A stretch of DNA of 25,980 nucleotides from an uncultured Rhodospirillales bacterium (GCA_937127205.1 CAKZLS010000235.1:1-25980), one strand, 5' to 3'. Positions 1-9,405 are shown, counted from the first letter of the stretch. The notes: generated by a model from the sequence alone, not told the origin. A program made the numbers and translations.

Positions 1-54
1 CACGGCCCGCAGAGAACTCTCATCTCCTAGATCAGCGCCATGCCTGGCACACAG

Positions 55-85
55 AAAAAAGGGGAAGGACCAGGTCCTTCCCCTT
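55..85 (-). terminator. Rho-independent terminator of the symporter gene
   Basis: A perfect 13-bp inverted repeat (59-71 with 73-85, one central base) is followed, read on the minus strand, by a run of six T (the A-run at 55-60). It lies about 24 bases past the stop of the leftward symporter gene, so it is a textbook intrinsic terminator for that transcript. Confidence 0.88.
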
Positions 86-108
86 GGTAACAGATCGAAA
101 AGCCGGTT

Positions 109-2103
109 CTAGATGCCCGGTTTCTCGAGTGTCGTATCGCCGATGTCCTCTACCAATGCCTCGACGTCGGTGTCCGGCACGGTGGACATCTCCATCTTGT
201 AGGCAAGGAACCACATCATGAACACGCCGATGATCCAGAACAGGATCTGCCATGCCCAAATTGACGGGATTCCGAAGGTCCAGCCGTCCGGCGTACCGGC
301 ATTCGGGGAACCGAAGATATCGTTGCCGATGACCGCTCCCGGACCGATGCCGAAGAACAACCACGCCAACGTGAGGATCCAGGCCACAGGTTTCAGTCCC
401 TGCTTCGATGCCGGCAGCGTCGCATGCTCACGCAGGAAGTTGTGGTACTTCATGCGATGGGCGAGGGACTGCTCGTTCTGAGTCATCGCCGAAATGACGA
501 CAACGAAGAGAACGTTAAAGAGAATACCCCAGCCCGCGGAGTGGATGGTCAGCGGCCAGCGTCCCCAAGGCAGGGCCCCGCCGGTGAGGGTCGTCCCAAT
601 GCTCTCGGTCATGATGACCGCGATCAGACCGACGGCCAGACCCCAAGTCACACCCTGACGGGTGATCCAGGGGAACCAGCACACGGCCGCCAGTGCCGGC
701 CACATCTGGAAGCCGAAGGCGACCGCAAGCCCGCCAAGGAGCACGAGAGCGTCCGTGGAGAACGTTGCCACCAGGAGAGCCGATATCACGATAAAGGCAA
801 CGCCCAACCGCCCGAACATCTTCTGGGTGGTGTGGGAAGCGCCCGGATTGAGATAACGCTTATAGAGATCGCGTGTCAGCATGCCGCCGGCGGTGGACAT
901 ATAGGCCGCGCCGGTGGACTGCATCGCCGCGAGGGCACAAACCGCCAGAAGACCAACCAGCCACGGCAAAGAGTCGCCGATCAGGTTGAAGTAGTGCGGC
1001 ACCAAACCACCCTGCTTATTATCGGTGAGATCCGGCAGCCAGAACTCACCCGTCGCCGGGTTGATGTTCGGCAAGATGTCCTGCACCAGCGCTGACGCCG
1101 CCGGGGTGGCACCGATGAGATGCGCGCCCATGCCTTGGAAAGCGGTGAAGAAGAACAGGATGAGGCCGATGGCGAAGGATGACGCCCACACCTGCTGCGG
1201 CGCGAACGGCTTCGGGTTGGTGTTCGCGAACGACCACATGCTGAACGCCGGGGCCGACTGAATGCCCATCAGCGCAAACATGTAGGTCAGGCACATAATC
1301 CCCGTCCATAAGCCACCCACCGGGGTTTCCTTGCCCAGTCCGGCGGTCCACTGGATCACGCCCGGGATCGCGAAGTAGGCGTTGTAATCGCCGCCTCCGT
1401 AGCCCTGTGTGGTGCCCCATTTGCCGACATCCGAAGCCGCGAGCTTGGCGAGCCCCAGCTGCAGGTTGTCCCAGCCACCGACGAAATTGATGGCGATGAT
1501 GCCGGTAATAATGATGCCCAGCCCCAACAGGATACACTGCATGGTGTCCACGTACGCCACCGCGCGCAATCCGCCGGACGCCACGTAGATCAGCACGACC
1601 AGTGACAACAGCCACATGCCGAAGTCCTTCGGCACCAAGTCATCCGTGAGCACGTTGAACAGGAAGCCCGAAGCACCGAGCTGCACGCCCAAGTACGGGA
1701 TCGAGAACAACAGCGCCACCAGGACGGTCAAGATACGGATGCCATCGCCTTGGAAGTAATCCGAGAACATTTCGCCCGGCGTTATGTAACCGTAGCGCTT
1801 GCCCAGCATCCATTGCCGCTTGAGGAACATCACCCCGGTGAACGGAATGGTGACGACGTAAAAAGACGCGTAGGCGTATTGGAAGCCATCGCGATAGACT
1901 AGCCCGGGATGGCCCATGAAGGTCCAACCGGAAAACGATGTTGCCGTTGCTGCGAGGACAAACACCCACACAGACAACTGCCGACCAGCGATAAAGTAAT
2001 CGCTGGCCGTTTTCGCCATCCGCGCTCCTCTGATGCCCCAGAATATACAGTAGGCCCAGTAGAGAGCGACAAAGACGAAAAGCCAAATGACTTTCGGTGC
2101 CAA
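109..2103 (-). CDS. Sodium:solute symporter (SSS/SLC5 family)
   Basis: A 664-residue polytopic inner-membrane protein with about 13 hydrophobic segments. The N-terminal features typical of the SSS family are visible: an early helix, the segment ASDYFIAGRQLS near residues 33-44, and the following ATATSFSGWTFMGHPG stretch that corresponds to the first unwound Na+-site helix. It should couple Na+ entry to uptake of a small organic solute; the substrate cannot be read from sequence. The start is a TTG at 2103, supported by GGGGAG seven bases upstream. The tail from about residue 640 is hydrophilic and acidic. It is divergent from the CBS/DUF294 gene and ends in a strong terminator, so it is probably monocistronic. 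Its proximity to an SSS-domain histidine kinase suggests, by inference, that the two respond to the same class of nutrient. An acetate, pyruvate or other carboxylate carrier is possible but unproven. Confidence 0.93.
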   Translation of the reverse strand: MAPKVIWLFVFVALYWAYCIFWGIRGARMAKTASDYFIAGRQLSVWVFVLAATATSFSGWTFMGHPGLVYRDGFQYAYASFYVVTIPFTGVMFLKRQWMLGKRYGYITPGEMFSDYFQGDGIRILTVLVALLFSIPYLGVQLGASGFLFNVLTDDLVPKDFGMWLLSLVVLIYVASGGLRAVAYVDTMQCILLGLGIIITGIIAINFVGGWDNLQLGLAKLAASDVGKWGTTQGYGGGDYNAYFAIPGVIQWTAGLGKETPVGGLWTGIMCLTYMFALMGIQSAPAFSMWSFANTNPKPFAPQQVWASSFAIGLILFFFTAFQGMGAHLIGATPAASALVQDILPNINPATGEFWLPDLTDNKQGGLVPHYFNLIGDSLPWLVGLLAVCALAAMQSTGAAYMSTAGGMLTRDLYKRYLNPGASHTTQKMFGRLGVAFIVISALLVATFSTDALVLLGGLAVAFGFQMWPALAAVCWFPWITRQGVTWGLAVGLIAVIMTESIGTTLTGGALPWGRWPLTIHSAGWGILFNVLFVVVISAMTQNEQSLAHRMKYHNFLREHATLPASKQGLKPVAWILTLAWLFFGIGPGAVIGNDIFGSPNAGTPDGWTFGIPSIWAWQILFWIIGVFMMWFLAYKMEMSTVPDTDVEALVEDIGDTTLEKPGI

Positions 2104-2712
2104 GACAGTTCTCCCCTAAATCCGTCGGTCAAACGGCCGATTACCGGCCGCTGACAACCTCAGATCACACCCAAGTGCGATACCTAACGACCCTCAAGCT
2201 TTCAGACTTGAGCGCCAGCAGTGCCGAACGACTGACAGGGAAAAGTGGCAAAAGGCCTTACCTTGGTTTTTGGAGTCCGTTGTCGGCTCCAGGACGTTTA
2301 GCCTTCCCACGAGCGCCCTTTTTGGGCCGGCTTGAAGCCCGCGAGCACGCGATGCCTCCCCGTTTTTCTCGTTCAACGTTTCCTCCCATTCTGCGAGGTT
2401 TACTTGAACCTTCAGACTGGGAACTCGATAGGGATAACATTTTCTATCCCTACATACAATACGGCAAATTATGTTGCGCAAGCGCGCGGCAAAAAAAAAT
2501 GATTGATAATAGTTCTCGCTTTTCGTCTCTGGGAATGCTGTTTTCTCCGCTGAACAATAACGATTATCTCGCTCTTGAATCTGTGCCGCGTCGGTGATTT
2601 GATCGTCAAGCGTCAGATTCGGGTGAGCCGGGCGACGAAGCTGTTGTCAAACTCCGCCGGAAGCGCCCTCAAAGTCCGACTTCTCCCAAGCATTGATTTT
2701 ATGGTTGAATAA
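2104..2712. other. 609-bp divergent intergenic region with several small hairpins
   Basis: This gap separates the divergent symporter and CBS/DUF294 genes and should hold both promoters. I see no convincing gene: an open frame at 2097-2597 has no family signature and overlaps AT-rich stretches. Visible dyads are CGGCCG/CGGCCG around a 5-base loop (2134-2150, in the symporter leader), CTCAAG/CTTGAG (2193-2212), and TAGGGATA/TATCCCTA around an 8-base loop (2429-2452). The stretch from about 2420 to 2590 is AT-richer than its surroundings. No clear -35/-10 pair could be assigned. Confidence 0.6.
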
Positions 2713-4206
2713 ATGATGACGAAGACGACGGAAGAGGGGGGCCACTCCCGGACCGCTGTATTCAGTATGCTGGTTCGGGATTTCATGCGCTCACGCTCGG
2801 AACTGCTGGCCGTCCGCACGGGAACGCGCTGTGCCGATATGATCGCACTGATGGCGGCGGAGAAGGCGTCCTGCGCCATCATCGTCGACGCCGGCGGCCG
2901 ACCGATCGGAATCATCACCGAGCAGGACATCGCCCGGCGCATCGCATACCGCGTGCCCGGCGAAACCCTGGTGGAGACGGTCATGACGTCGCCGGTAATG
3001 ACCATCGAACGTCGCGATTATCTTTACCATGCGATCGCATGGATGCGACGGCATGACTTGCGTCATATGCCCGTTGTCGACCGCAGGGGTCGGCTGGCCG
3101 GCATCCTCTACCTTCACGACGCCTTGGCGGTCTCCACGGAACGGCTCATGAGGCAGATCGATCAGCTGAGCCACGAGGGAACGCTCGAGGGATTGAAAGA
3201 CGTCAAGGAAGCGCAGGTCGAACTGGCGGAGGAATTGTTCTCGGATAATCTCCCGGCTCCGGAAATCCAGCAGTTGCTCACACGGATCAACAACGACATG
3301 TACCGCCGGATCGGTGAATCGGCGATGAGCCAGATGGCCGCCGAGGGGTGGGGAGATGTGCCCGTCACAGCTACGACCATCGTCATGGGATCTGGCGGGC
3401 GCGGAGAAAACTACCTCTTTCCCGACCAGGACAATGGTTTCATTATCACCGACTATCCCGACGGCGAGCATTCCCGGATGGACTCGTACTTTATCGAGTT
3501 GGCCGAACGCATGTGCCGCGATCTCAATGCGGTTGGTATTCCCTATTGCAACGGCTATTGCATGGCGGTCAACCCGTTGTGGCGCAAGACTCTATCCCAA
3601 TGGATCGAGCAAATTACGCTGTGGGGCCGCAAGAGCAACTTCGTGGCCATCCGTCTGGCCGACATCTTTTTCGACTTTCAGCCGGTGTGGGGAAACCGGG
3701 AGCTGGCCACGGAGTTGCGCGGCAAGGTCACCGAAATGGTCCGGCACAATCACTATTTCCTGCGCCAGATGTTCCAAGACCAGGCGGATCACAATGTGGC
3801 CCTGGGTTTCTTCGGCGGTTTCATCACCGAGAAGGAAAAGGAGGAGTTCAAAGGTCAGGTAAACTTGAAGTACACTGGCACCATTCCGCTGGTGGAAGCG
3901 ATCCGCCTTCTCGCGCTCCGCGAGGGCGTGGAGGAGACCTCGACCCTCGAGCGGATCGCCGCCCTTAATGAGCAAGGGGTGCTATCGATCAACGAACACG
4001 ACGACCTGACGAGCGCTTTTTACCTGATCACCGACATTCTGCTGCGCAAGCAGATTCGCGATTACAAGGCGAGACGGCGCGTCAGCTACTACGTTGATCC
4101 CGAAGCGTTGACCAAACGAGATCGCGTGATGCTATTGGAGGCGCTGAAAGCGATCAATAACGTGCGCAAACGGGTGAACATGGAGTTCACGGCGGAGATC
4201 TTCTGA
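2713..4206 (+). CDS. CBS-domain / DUF294 putative nucleotidyltransferase
   Basis: A 497-residue cytoplasmic protein. Two CBS domains occupy roughly residues 20-78 and 85-140 (note GRPIGIITEQDIARR and HMPVVDRRGRLAGILYLHD) and would bind adenosyl nucleotides. A DUF294 nucleotidyltransferase-like domain follows, with GSGGRGEN at 226-233 and the acidic pair D238/D240 in PDQDNGF, matching the G-S-x-D-x-D arrangement of the GlnD/Pol-beta superfamily. The C-terminal third is the helical DUF294_C region. The family is thought to be regulatory, possibly nucleotidylating a partner, but its target is not established. ATG 2713 follows a stop codon directly, so it is the most upstream start possible; ATG 2716 is equivalent, and no good Shine-Dalgarno is visible. 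It converges on the SSS-histidine kinase gene, 41 bases apart. In other Proteobacteria such proteins co-occur with transporter-kinases and DnaQ-like exonucleases, as here. Confidence 0.9.
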   Translation: MMTKTTEEGGHSRTAVFSMLVRDFMRSRSELLAVRTGTRCADMIALMAAEKASCAIIVDAGGRPIGIITEQDIARRIAYRVPGETLVETVMTSPVMTIERRDYLYHAIAWMRRHDLRHMPVVDRRGRLAGILYLHDALAVSTERLMRQIDQLSHEGTLEGLKDVKEAQVELAEELFSDNLPAPEIQQLLTRINNDMYRRIGESAMSQMAAEGWGDVPVTATTIVMGSGGRGENYLFPDQDNGFIITDYPDGEHSRMDSYFIELAERMCRDLNAVGIPYCNGYCMAVNPLWRKTLSQWIEQITLWGRKSNFVAIRLADIFFDFQPVWGNRELATELRGKVTEMVRHNHYFLRQMFQDQADHNVALGFFGGFITEKEKEEFKGQVNLKYTGTIPLVEAIRLLALREGVEETSTLERIAALNEQGVLSINEHDDLTSAFYLITDILLRKQIRDYKARRRVSYYVDPEALTKRDRVMLLEALKAINNVRKRVNMEFTAEIF

Positions 4207-4247
4207 CAGACCGCCGGCCTGGTAATCTTACCCGGTCCTATGTTTCC

Positions 4248-6977
4248 CTATTGCTTGACGAAGGGGACGGTGAAGAAGAAGGTCGCCCCGTGGCCCGGTT
4301 TGCTGCGAACCCAGATCCGGCCCCCCAGATGCTCCACGATACCGCGGCAAATCGCCAAGCCCAATCCCGACCCCATGGGATTGCCGGTCTGATCGGAGCG
4401 CACCTGATGGAATTTTTCGAAGATGTTCTCCTGCTCGTGCTCCGGGATGCCCGGACCGTTGTCCGCGACGCTCACGGTTAGCGCCTTGGGGCCGCTCTCA
4501 AGCGCGACCTCCACCCGGCCGTTGCCGCCGGGGCAGAATTTCTCGGCATTCGACAACAGATTGATCGCCAGCTGTATCAATTGATCGCGATCGCCGCGAA
4601 CCGGAGGGATCGTCTCTGGTTGGCGGATGTCCACCGTCACGTTCTTCTCTTCGAAAAGATGGTGCATGGACGAAACGGCGTGGTCGATGACTTCGGCGAG
4701 GTCGACGTCGCTCATTTGCCATTCCATGCGGCCTCTCTCGATCTTGGTGAGATCGAGAACCTGATTGATGAGCCGGGTCAGCCGTTCGCTTTCGCGAATA
4801 ATGATACCAAGGAAGTGCTGGCGCTCGGACAAGCCCAGATCGGGCGTATCGTGCAGGATTTCGGAGAACGAGCGGATCGACGTCAACGGCGTGCGCAATT
4901 CGTGCGTCACGGTGGACAGAAAATCGTCCTTCATCTGATCGAGCTCGGTCAGCCGCTCGTTCGCCGCTTTCAGTTCCGAACTGGCGTGTTCGAGCTGCTC
5001 GGACTTCTGCTCCAGCTGGCGGCTGTACTCGAGCACCTGGGACGTTTCGTCGAGGATCTGCATGAGTTCTTCCAAACCCACGCCCTCCCCTTTCAGTGTG
5101 GACGCGACCATGACCCGCGCCGATGCCGCCCCGATAACACCGGACAGCCGCCTTTCGACAAACTGTACGAGTTCACCGCTGGCGTTGCCGGCCATGGGCC
5201 TATCGAGTTGTTTGTTCCGCGCATACTCGGCAAAGATTTCGTGGGTGCGTTCGCTGCCTAAGAAGCGTTCCGCCATGGATCGCAAGTCGGAGACCGAGAC
5301 GCTCCCCTGCCAGATGTTGGCTCCCACGCCGGCGGTTCCGCCTTGGCGGAAAACTTCCACGAACAACGTTGCCTGTATCCGCTCGATCATGCTCTGCCGA
5401 TCGAGGAGCGAGACCACAACCAGCGTGCCGACGTTCACCAACAGGCTCCAGAACAAAGCGTGCGAGATATGCCCGAGACCGTCGAGCCCGAACAGCGCGT
5501 AGGGCTTCAACAGCTCGATCCCGAACGCTCCGCGCTCAACGAAACCGGCGGGCAACCAGCCCGAAAGCGCGAACGACGGCAGCAGCAGTGTATAGGCCCA
5601 AACGAGAAATCCGCCGGAGATCGCGAGAAGAGCGCCGCGGTGAGACGCACCTTTCCAATACATGCCGGCAAGAATAGCGGGAGCGAATTGCGCCGCGGCA
5701 GCAAACGATACGAGCCCGATGCTCACCAGTGCGTACGATTCGCCAATCAAAACGAAATAGAGGTAGCCGATAAGCAGGATGAACCCGATAGAGCCGCGGC
5801 GGATGGCCAGCAACAGACCGGAAAGATCCTTCTTCTCGGACAGGTGCAGCCAGGCGAACCGCAACAGCACGGGCATGATCAGATCGTTGCAGATCATCGT
5901 GCTGAGCGCCACCGTAGCGACGATGACCATACCAGTAGCCGCCGACAGGCCGCCGATAAACGCGAACAGCGCGAGTGCCGGCGCGCCTTCGGCCAGGGGA
6001 AGCGCAAGCACGTAGGTGTCCGCGTCCACGGTACCCAACGGAAACCTCAGCAATCCGCCGAAGGCGATGGGCAAAACGAAGATATTGATGAGCAGGAGAT
6101 ACAGCGGGAACAGCCAGATCGCCTTGTTCAGATGGTTCTCATCGACATTTTCCACGACCGTGACCTGGAACTGGCGGGGCAAGCAGAAAACCGCCAGCAT
6201 GGCCAGCAACGTCAACGGTGCCCACTGAGCGCCGACAACCTCCATTGTCATCAGTTTTGCGATCGTCGGCTCGGCGGCGGCACGGGCGAACAGATCGCCG
6301 AAACCGTCGAACAGTCCGAACGTGACGAACACGCCGACAGAGATGAACGCTACGAGCTTGACCACGGACTCGAAGGCAATAGCGGCGACCATGCCCTCGT
6401 GATGTTCCGTCGCGTCGATATGCCGGGTACCGAACAGGATCGAAAACACCGCGAGCAATACCGCAACCCAAAACGCCGTATCGCCGAACAACGGCAAATC
6501 GATCGCTGAACCGGAATTCGATAATTCCGGGTAATTGAGCAAAACGTTGAAGCTCGCCGAAATCGCGTCGAGCTGGAGGGAGATATACGGCATGATGCCG
6601 ATAACGGCGATCACCGAGACCAATCCGCCGAGGACGTGGCTCTTGCCATAGCGCGATGACACAAAGTCGGCGATGGAAGTGATGTGATGGACCTTGCTGA
6701 TGCGAATGATCTTTCGAAGAACGACCCACCCGAAGGCAAACATTAGCGTGGGGCCGAGGTATATGGGCAAAAATCCGACACCGCTTCGCGCCGCCAAGCC
6801 GACACTTCCATAGAAGGTCCAAGCCGTACAATAGACGGCAATTGAAAAAGCGTAGATATACGGATTGAGGATCAGGCTCCGCCCCTCGTCAGACCTTCTA
6901 TCGCCATAGTAAGCAATGGCGAACAGCAGCGTCAGGTATCCGAGAGAGGCGACAGCGATGAGCCAACCGGGAATCAT
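4248..6977 (-). CDS. Transporter-fused sensor histidine kinase (SSS-STAC-HisKA-HATPase, CbrA/CrbS-like)
   Basis: A 909-residue hybrid of a solute-symporter domain and a kinase. The first ~510 residues form an SSS-type membrane domain with about 13 helices. A STAC-like linker follows (the ELVQFVERRLSGVIGAASAR stretch), then a coiled coil rich in Glu and Leu. HisKA carries the H-box THELRTPLTSI with His692, and the HATPase domain has the N-box LAINLLSNAEKF, G1 box ADNGPGIP, F-box FEKFHQV and G2 box GSGLGLAI, so the kinase looks catalytically intact. CbrA and CrbS/MxtR proteins of this architecture sense or transport carbon sources such as histidine or acetate. I chose ATG 6977 because MIPGWLI begins the first helix and AGGAA lies ten bases upstream; an ATG at 7061 would overlap the preceding gene by 62 bases. 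It is the last gene of the leftward operon and a likely partner of the response regulator at its head. Confidence 0.93.
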   Translation of the reverse strand: MIPGWLIAVASLGYLTLLFAIAYYGDRRSDEGRSLILNPYIYAFSIAVYCTAWTFYGSVGLAARSGVGFLPIYLGPTLMFAFGWVVLRKIIRISKVHHITSIADFVSSRYGKSHVLGGLVSVIAVIGIMPYISLQLDAISASFNVLLNYPELSNSGSAIDLPLFGDTAFWVAVLLAVFSILFGTRHIDATEHHEGMVAAIAFESVVKLVAFISVGVFVTFGLFDGFGDLFARAAAEPTIAKLMTMEVVGAQWAPLTLLAMLAVFCLPRQFQVTVVENVDENHLNKAIWLFPLYLLLINIFVLPIAFGGLLRFPLGTVDADTYVLALPLAEGAPALALFAFIGGLSAATGMVIVATVALSTMICNDLIMPVLLRFAWLHLSEKKDLSGLLLAIRRGSIGFILLIGYLYFVLIGESYALVSIGLVSFAAAAQFAPAILAGMYWKGASHRGALLAISGGFLVWAYTLLLPSFALSGWLPAGFVERGAFGIELLKPYALFGLDGLGHISHALFWSLLVNVGTLVVVSLLDRQSMIERIQATLFVEVFRQGGTAGVGANIWQGSVSVSDLRSMAERFLGSERTHEIFAEYARNKQLDRPMAGNASGELVQFVERRLSGVIGAASARVMVASTLKGEGVGLEELMQILDETSQVLEYSRQLEQKSEQLEHASSELKAANERLTELDQMKDDFLSTVTHELRTPLTSIRSFSEILHDTPDLGLSERQHFLGIIIRESERLTRLINQVLDLTKIERGRMEWQMSDVDLAEVIDHAVSSMHHLFEEKNVTVDIRQPETIPPVRGDRDQLIQLAINLLSNAEKFCPGGNGRVEVALESGPKALTVSVADNGPGIPEHEQENIFEKFHQVRSDQTGNPMGSGLGLAICRGIVEHLGGRIWVRSKPGHGATFFFTVPFVKQ

Positions 6978-6999
6978 GCGGTTACCGTTCCTATTCGTT

Positions 7000-7245
7000 T
7001 CAGTCGGCTGGTCGAGTTGGCGGAGAAGTTGGTTTGGAGTCCTTGGGCGCGCTTTCGGCAACCGCGGCGATGAGCCCGATTAATACCGCCCAGCCGATGA
7101 ACAAATAGAGGAATAGAACCGGTATGCCGAACAGCCTGATTTCGGCCCCGACATCGAAAAGACCCACCACAAGCGGATTGAACAACACCATACCAAACAG
7201 AAACAGAGCTACCAGTCTCTCGCTGCTGCGGTTGTCGTCCTTCAT
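7000..7245 (-). CDS. Small two-helix inner-membrane protein of the sensor operon
   Basis: An 81-residue protein with two hydrophobic segments, near residues 10-30 (LVALFLFGMVLFNPLVVGLF) and 38-62. The N-terminus is charged and the C-terminal tail is hydrophilic and Pro-rich. I cannot assign a named family. It lies 22 bases before the chosen start of the SSS-histidine kinase and 42 bases after the exonuclease-fusion gene, so it is cotranscribed with both. SSS transporters often have small membrane partners (DUF485 or DUF4212 types) encoded next to them. By analogy this may be an accessory subunit of the SSS-kinase; that is inference from position and topology only. Start ATG 7245 has GGAG motifs upstream. 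Confidence 0.8.
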   Translation of the reverse strand: MKDDNRSSERLVALFLFGMVLFNPLVVGLFDVGAEIRLFGIPVLFLYLFIGWAVLIGLIAAVAESAPKDSKPTSPPTRPAD

Positions 7246-7287
7246 ACTCCGCGTAGCTCCATTTCTAGCCGTATCGCTCTCGCCGCG

Positions 7288-9405
7288 TCAGAAACCGGCT
7301 TGCTGGGCGCGAACCTCCACGATCGAATGAGCCGATTCGATCGCCTGATCAAGGGTATGGATGCCGCGTGCCTCCAGAACATCGATCATTTTCAAAAAAA
7401 CGCCGGCCGTCACGAGAGCGTCGCCGAGAGCCGTGTGACGCCCCTGAATATCGATTCCGAACCGCTCGGCGACGGCGTCGAGTGTATGCCGGTTGGTATA
7501 GTCGTGCAAATAGACCGACAGCAGCAGCGTGTCCAATACCGGGTTGTCGAAGGAAATCCCGCATTCACTCTCCTTCAATTTCAGGAACTTCAGGTCGAAT
7601 GCCGCATTGTGCGCCACCAGCACAGCGTCTCCCAAATACTCGTGGAATTGCGGAAGGACGACTTGAACTGGTGGCTTGTCCTTGACCATTTCCTCGGTAA
7701 TTCCGTGGAATCGGATCGATTCCTTGGGAATGGGTCGTTTCGGATCCACCAGCCTCTCGAAAGATTCACCGGTCAGGATTCGCCCGTTCACCAGCCGAAC
7801 GCCGGCAATGGAAATGATTTCGTCCCCGGAAGAGGGTTCGAGCCCCGTCGTCTCGGTATCGAAAACAACGTAATTGATGGATTTCAGGGGACGGCTTCCG
7901 AGCTCACCCAACGTATCCGGCTGCTGCAGCAGTTCAAAATCGTAAAACTCGGGGCGGGACGGGCGGCTGCGGGTGCCGCGGCTTGTCGGCGGATGCTTGG
8001 CGGGCGGCAGCGGCAATCGCAATCTTGCCAAGCCGCCGCGATGCGGAAGACTCCAGATATCGGTCTTGTGGTGTTCGAGAACGTCACGCAGCGACAACCC
8101 GCCCAGGGTATCCTCGAGCTGATCGGTCAGCCACGAACTCAACTCCGATGCCGGGATCGGTTCCCCTTTCCACATCACATCCAGATACATGTGTCGCTCG
8201 CCGGACACCGCCTCGAGATCGAACGACCTCGCCCCGGTGTGCGCGCTCACTTTTTGGACAATCCGGTCCAGGAGCTCCATGAGGGTGTAACTGTCACCAT
8301 GCACCCACAATGGAATACCGATCATCACCGTATCCAGTTGAAGACGGTCTTTCAGCCTATTCGCAAGGTTGTTGAACAAGTTGGACGAATAGATATCGGT
8401 CATCGGCCAATGGCCGGTGATAACGTCGCGGTACTGGGCGGAGAGTGATTCGAGCCGTTCCGCCATGAAGCTGCCCTCTTTCAGCATCACCTGCTTGAAG
8501 GCAACTTGATCATCCTTGGGCATATCCGGATTGGCATTCAGAATTTCCGCCGCGGCCTTGAGGTTGGCCACCGGCGCCCGCAATCCCTCGGTAGCCTCCC
8601 TCAATAGCCGGTCGCGGAGACCAAGAGCGGCCAGCTCTTCGGTTTCGTCATCGAAGGAGATCACGTAGCCGGTGGGAACGACGTCACTATTCAAGATGAG
8701 GCTCATCCGACCATCGAGCGTATGACGGCCATCCAGGGTCGAACCGACAAACGACACCATTGTCCCTGTCTCGTGTTGCACGTGGCGGCCTTCCGCCACA
8801 CGTGTGGTTAGACGGTCCAGCGCGTGCAAGACAGGTTGACGATTCATGAAACTGAAAAGCGAGCGGTCTAGGCCAACTTCGCTGGTGATATGCAACAACT
8901 CAAGCGCGCGATTGTTATACAATAAAATATTGTGATTGAGATTGCAAACCAACACACCTTCATGCAAATCCTGCAGGATGATGCCGAGCTGGTCCTTTTG
9001 CTGCTCAACCTTTTCCGTAGCTTTGGCGATCGCCTCGCCGACACTGTTTTCGGCTCGCGCCAGCTGGGAAACCAAATCGGTAACCGCCCGCGGCAAGCCG
9101 CCGAGCTGATGAAGATCCGGGACCTCGATGCGGTGGTCGGGATTGGCGTGCATGACAGTCTGGATGCCGCGAACGATAGCGGCGGTCGGCTGAGCAAGGG
9201 CATGATCCAGGTACGCCCAGACAACCGCGATCACCGCGGTCAAGAGGAAAGCAAGGCCGCCGCCGTACACCATCACGATATTGAAGATGTCGGGCCCCTC
9301 CTCCGGCAGAGCGGCGGCGATCAACCACATTCCCGCGCCGACCGCGGCCAAGCAAGTGGCCGCCAATCCTGCGAAGCAGACGATGAGGAAAAGCCGGGGA
9401 CCCAT
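7288..9405 (-). CDS. Membrane PAS/pseudo-histidine-kinase fused to a DnaQ-like 3'-5' exonuclease
   Basis: A 705-residue protein with an unusual fusion. Two N-terminal membrane helices (about 5-33 and 42-66) are followed by a HAMP-like region (to ~120), a short coiled coil and a PAS-like domain (about 135-250). A histidine-kinase-like module follows, but it is degenerate: the H-box position reads EGLRAPVANL, with Glu273 where the phosphoacceptor His belongs, and the N, G1 and G2 boxes have lost their key residues while the C-terminal fold pattern (GGLARLRLPLP) persists. Residues ~510-690 are a complete DEDDh exonuclease of the Pol III epsilon/DnaQ type: DTETTG with D516 and E518, HNAAFD, and HTALGDA with H657 and D662. 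The exonuclease should act in the cytoplasm on nucleic acid or a nucleotide 3' end. It lies 56 bases after the response regulator gene. The Shine-Dalgarno before ATG 9405 is weak. Confidence 0.9.
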   Translation of the reverse strand: MGPRLFLIVCFAGLAATCLAAVGAGMWLIAAALPEEGPDIFNIVMVYGGGLAFLLTAVIAVVWAYLDHALAQPTAAIVRGIQTVMHANPDHRIEVPDLHQLGGLPRAVTDLVSQLARAENSVGEAIAKATEKVEQQKDQLGIILQDLHEGVLVCNLNHNILLYNNRALELLHITSEVGLDRSLFSFMNRQPVLHALDRLTTRVAEGRHVQHETGTMVSFVGSTLDGRHTLDGRMSLILNSDVVPTGYVISFDDETEELAALGLRDRLLREATEGLRAPVANLKAAAEILNANPDMPKDDQVAFKQVMLKEGSFMAERLESLSAQYRDVITGHWPMTDIYSSNLFNNLANRLKDRLQLDTVMIGIPLWVHGDSYTLMELLDRIVQKVSAHTGARSFDLEAVSGERHMYLDVMWKGEPIPASELSSWLTDQLEDTLGGLSLRDVLEHHKTDIWSLPHRGGLARLRLPLPPAKHPPTSRGTRSRPSRPEFYDFELLQQPDTLGELGSRPLKSINYVVFDTETTGLEPSSGDEIISIAGVRLVNGRILTGESFERLVDPKRPIPKESIRFHGITEEMVKDKPPVQVVLPQFHEYLGDAVLVAHNAAFDLKFLKLKESECGISFDNPVLDTLLLSVYLHDYTNRHTLDAVAERFGIDIQGRHTALGDALVTAGVFLKMIDVLEARGIHTLDQAIESAHSIVEVRAQQAGF

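Noticed and set aside
2246..2260. Sigma-54-like TGGCA in the symporter/CBS gap
   Set aside because: The GG is followed after ten bases by TA, not GC, so the invariant -12 dinucleotide is missing.
2097..2597. A 166-codon plus-strand frame in the symporter/CBS gap
   Set aside because: It starts inside the symporter ribosome-binding region, has no family features and crosses AT-rich, hairpin-rich DNA; it is probably chance.
4207..4247. Terminator between the convergent CBS/DUF294 and kinase genes
   Set aside because: GGTAA-TC-TTACC is present but has a two-base loop and no T-run, too weak to call.
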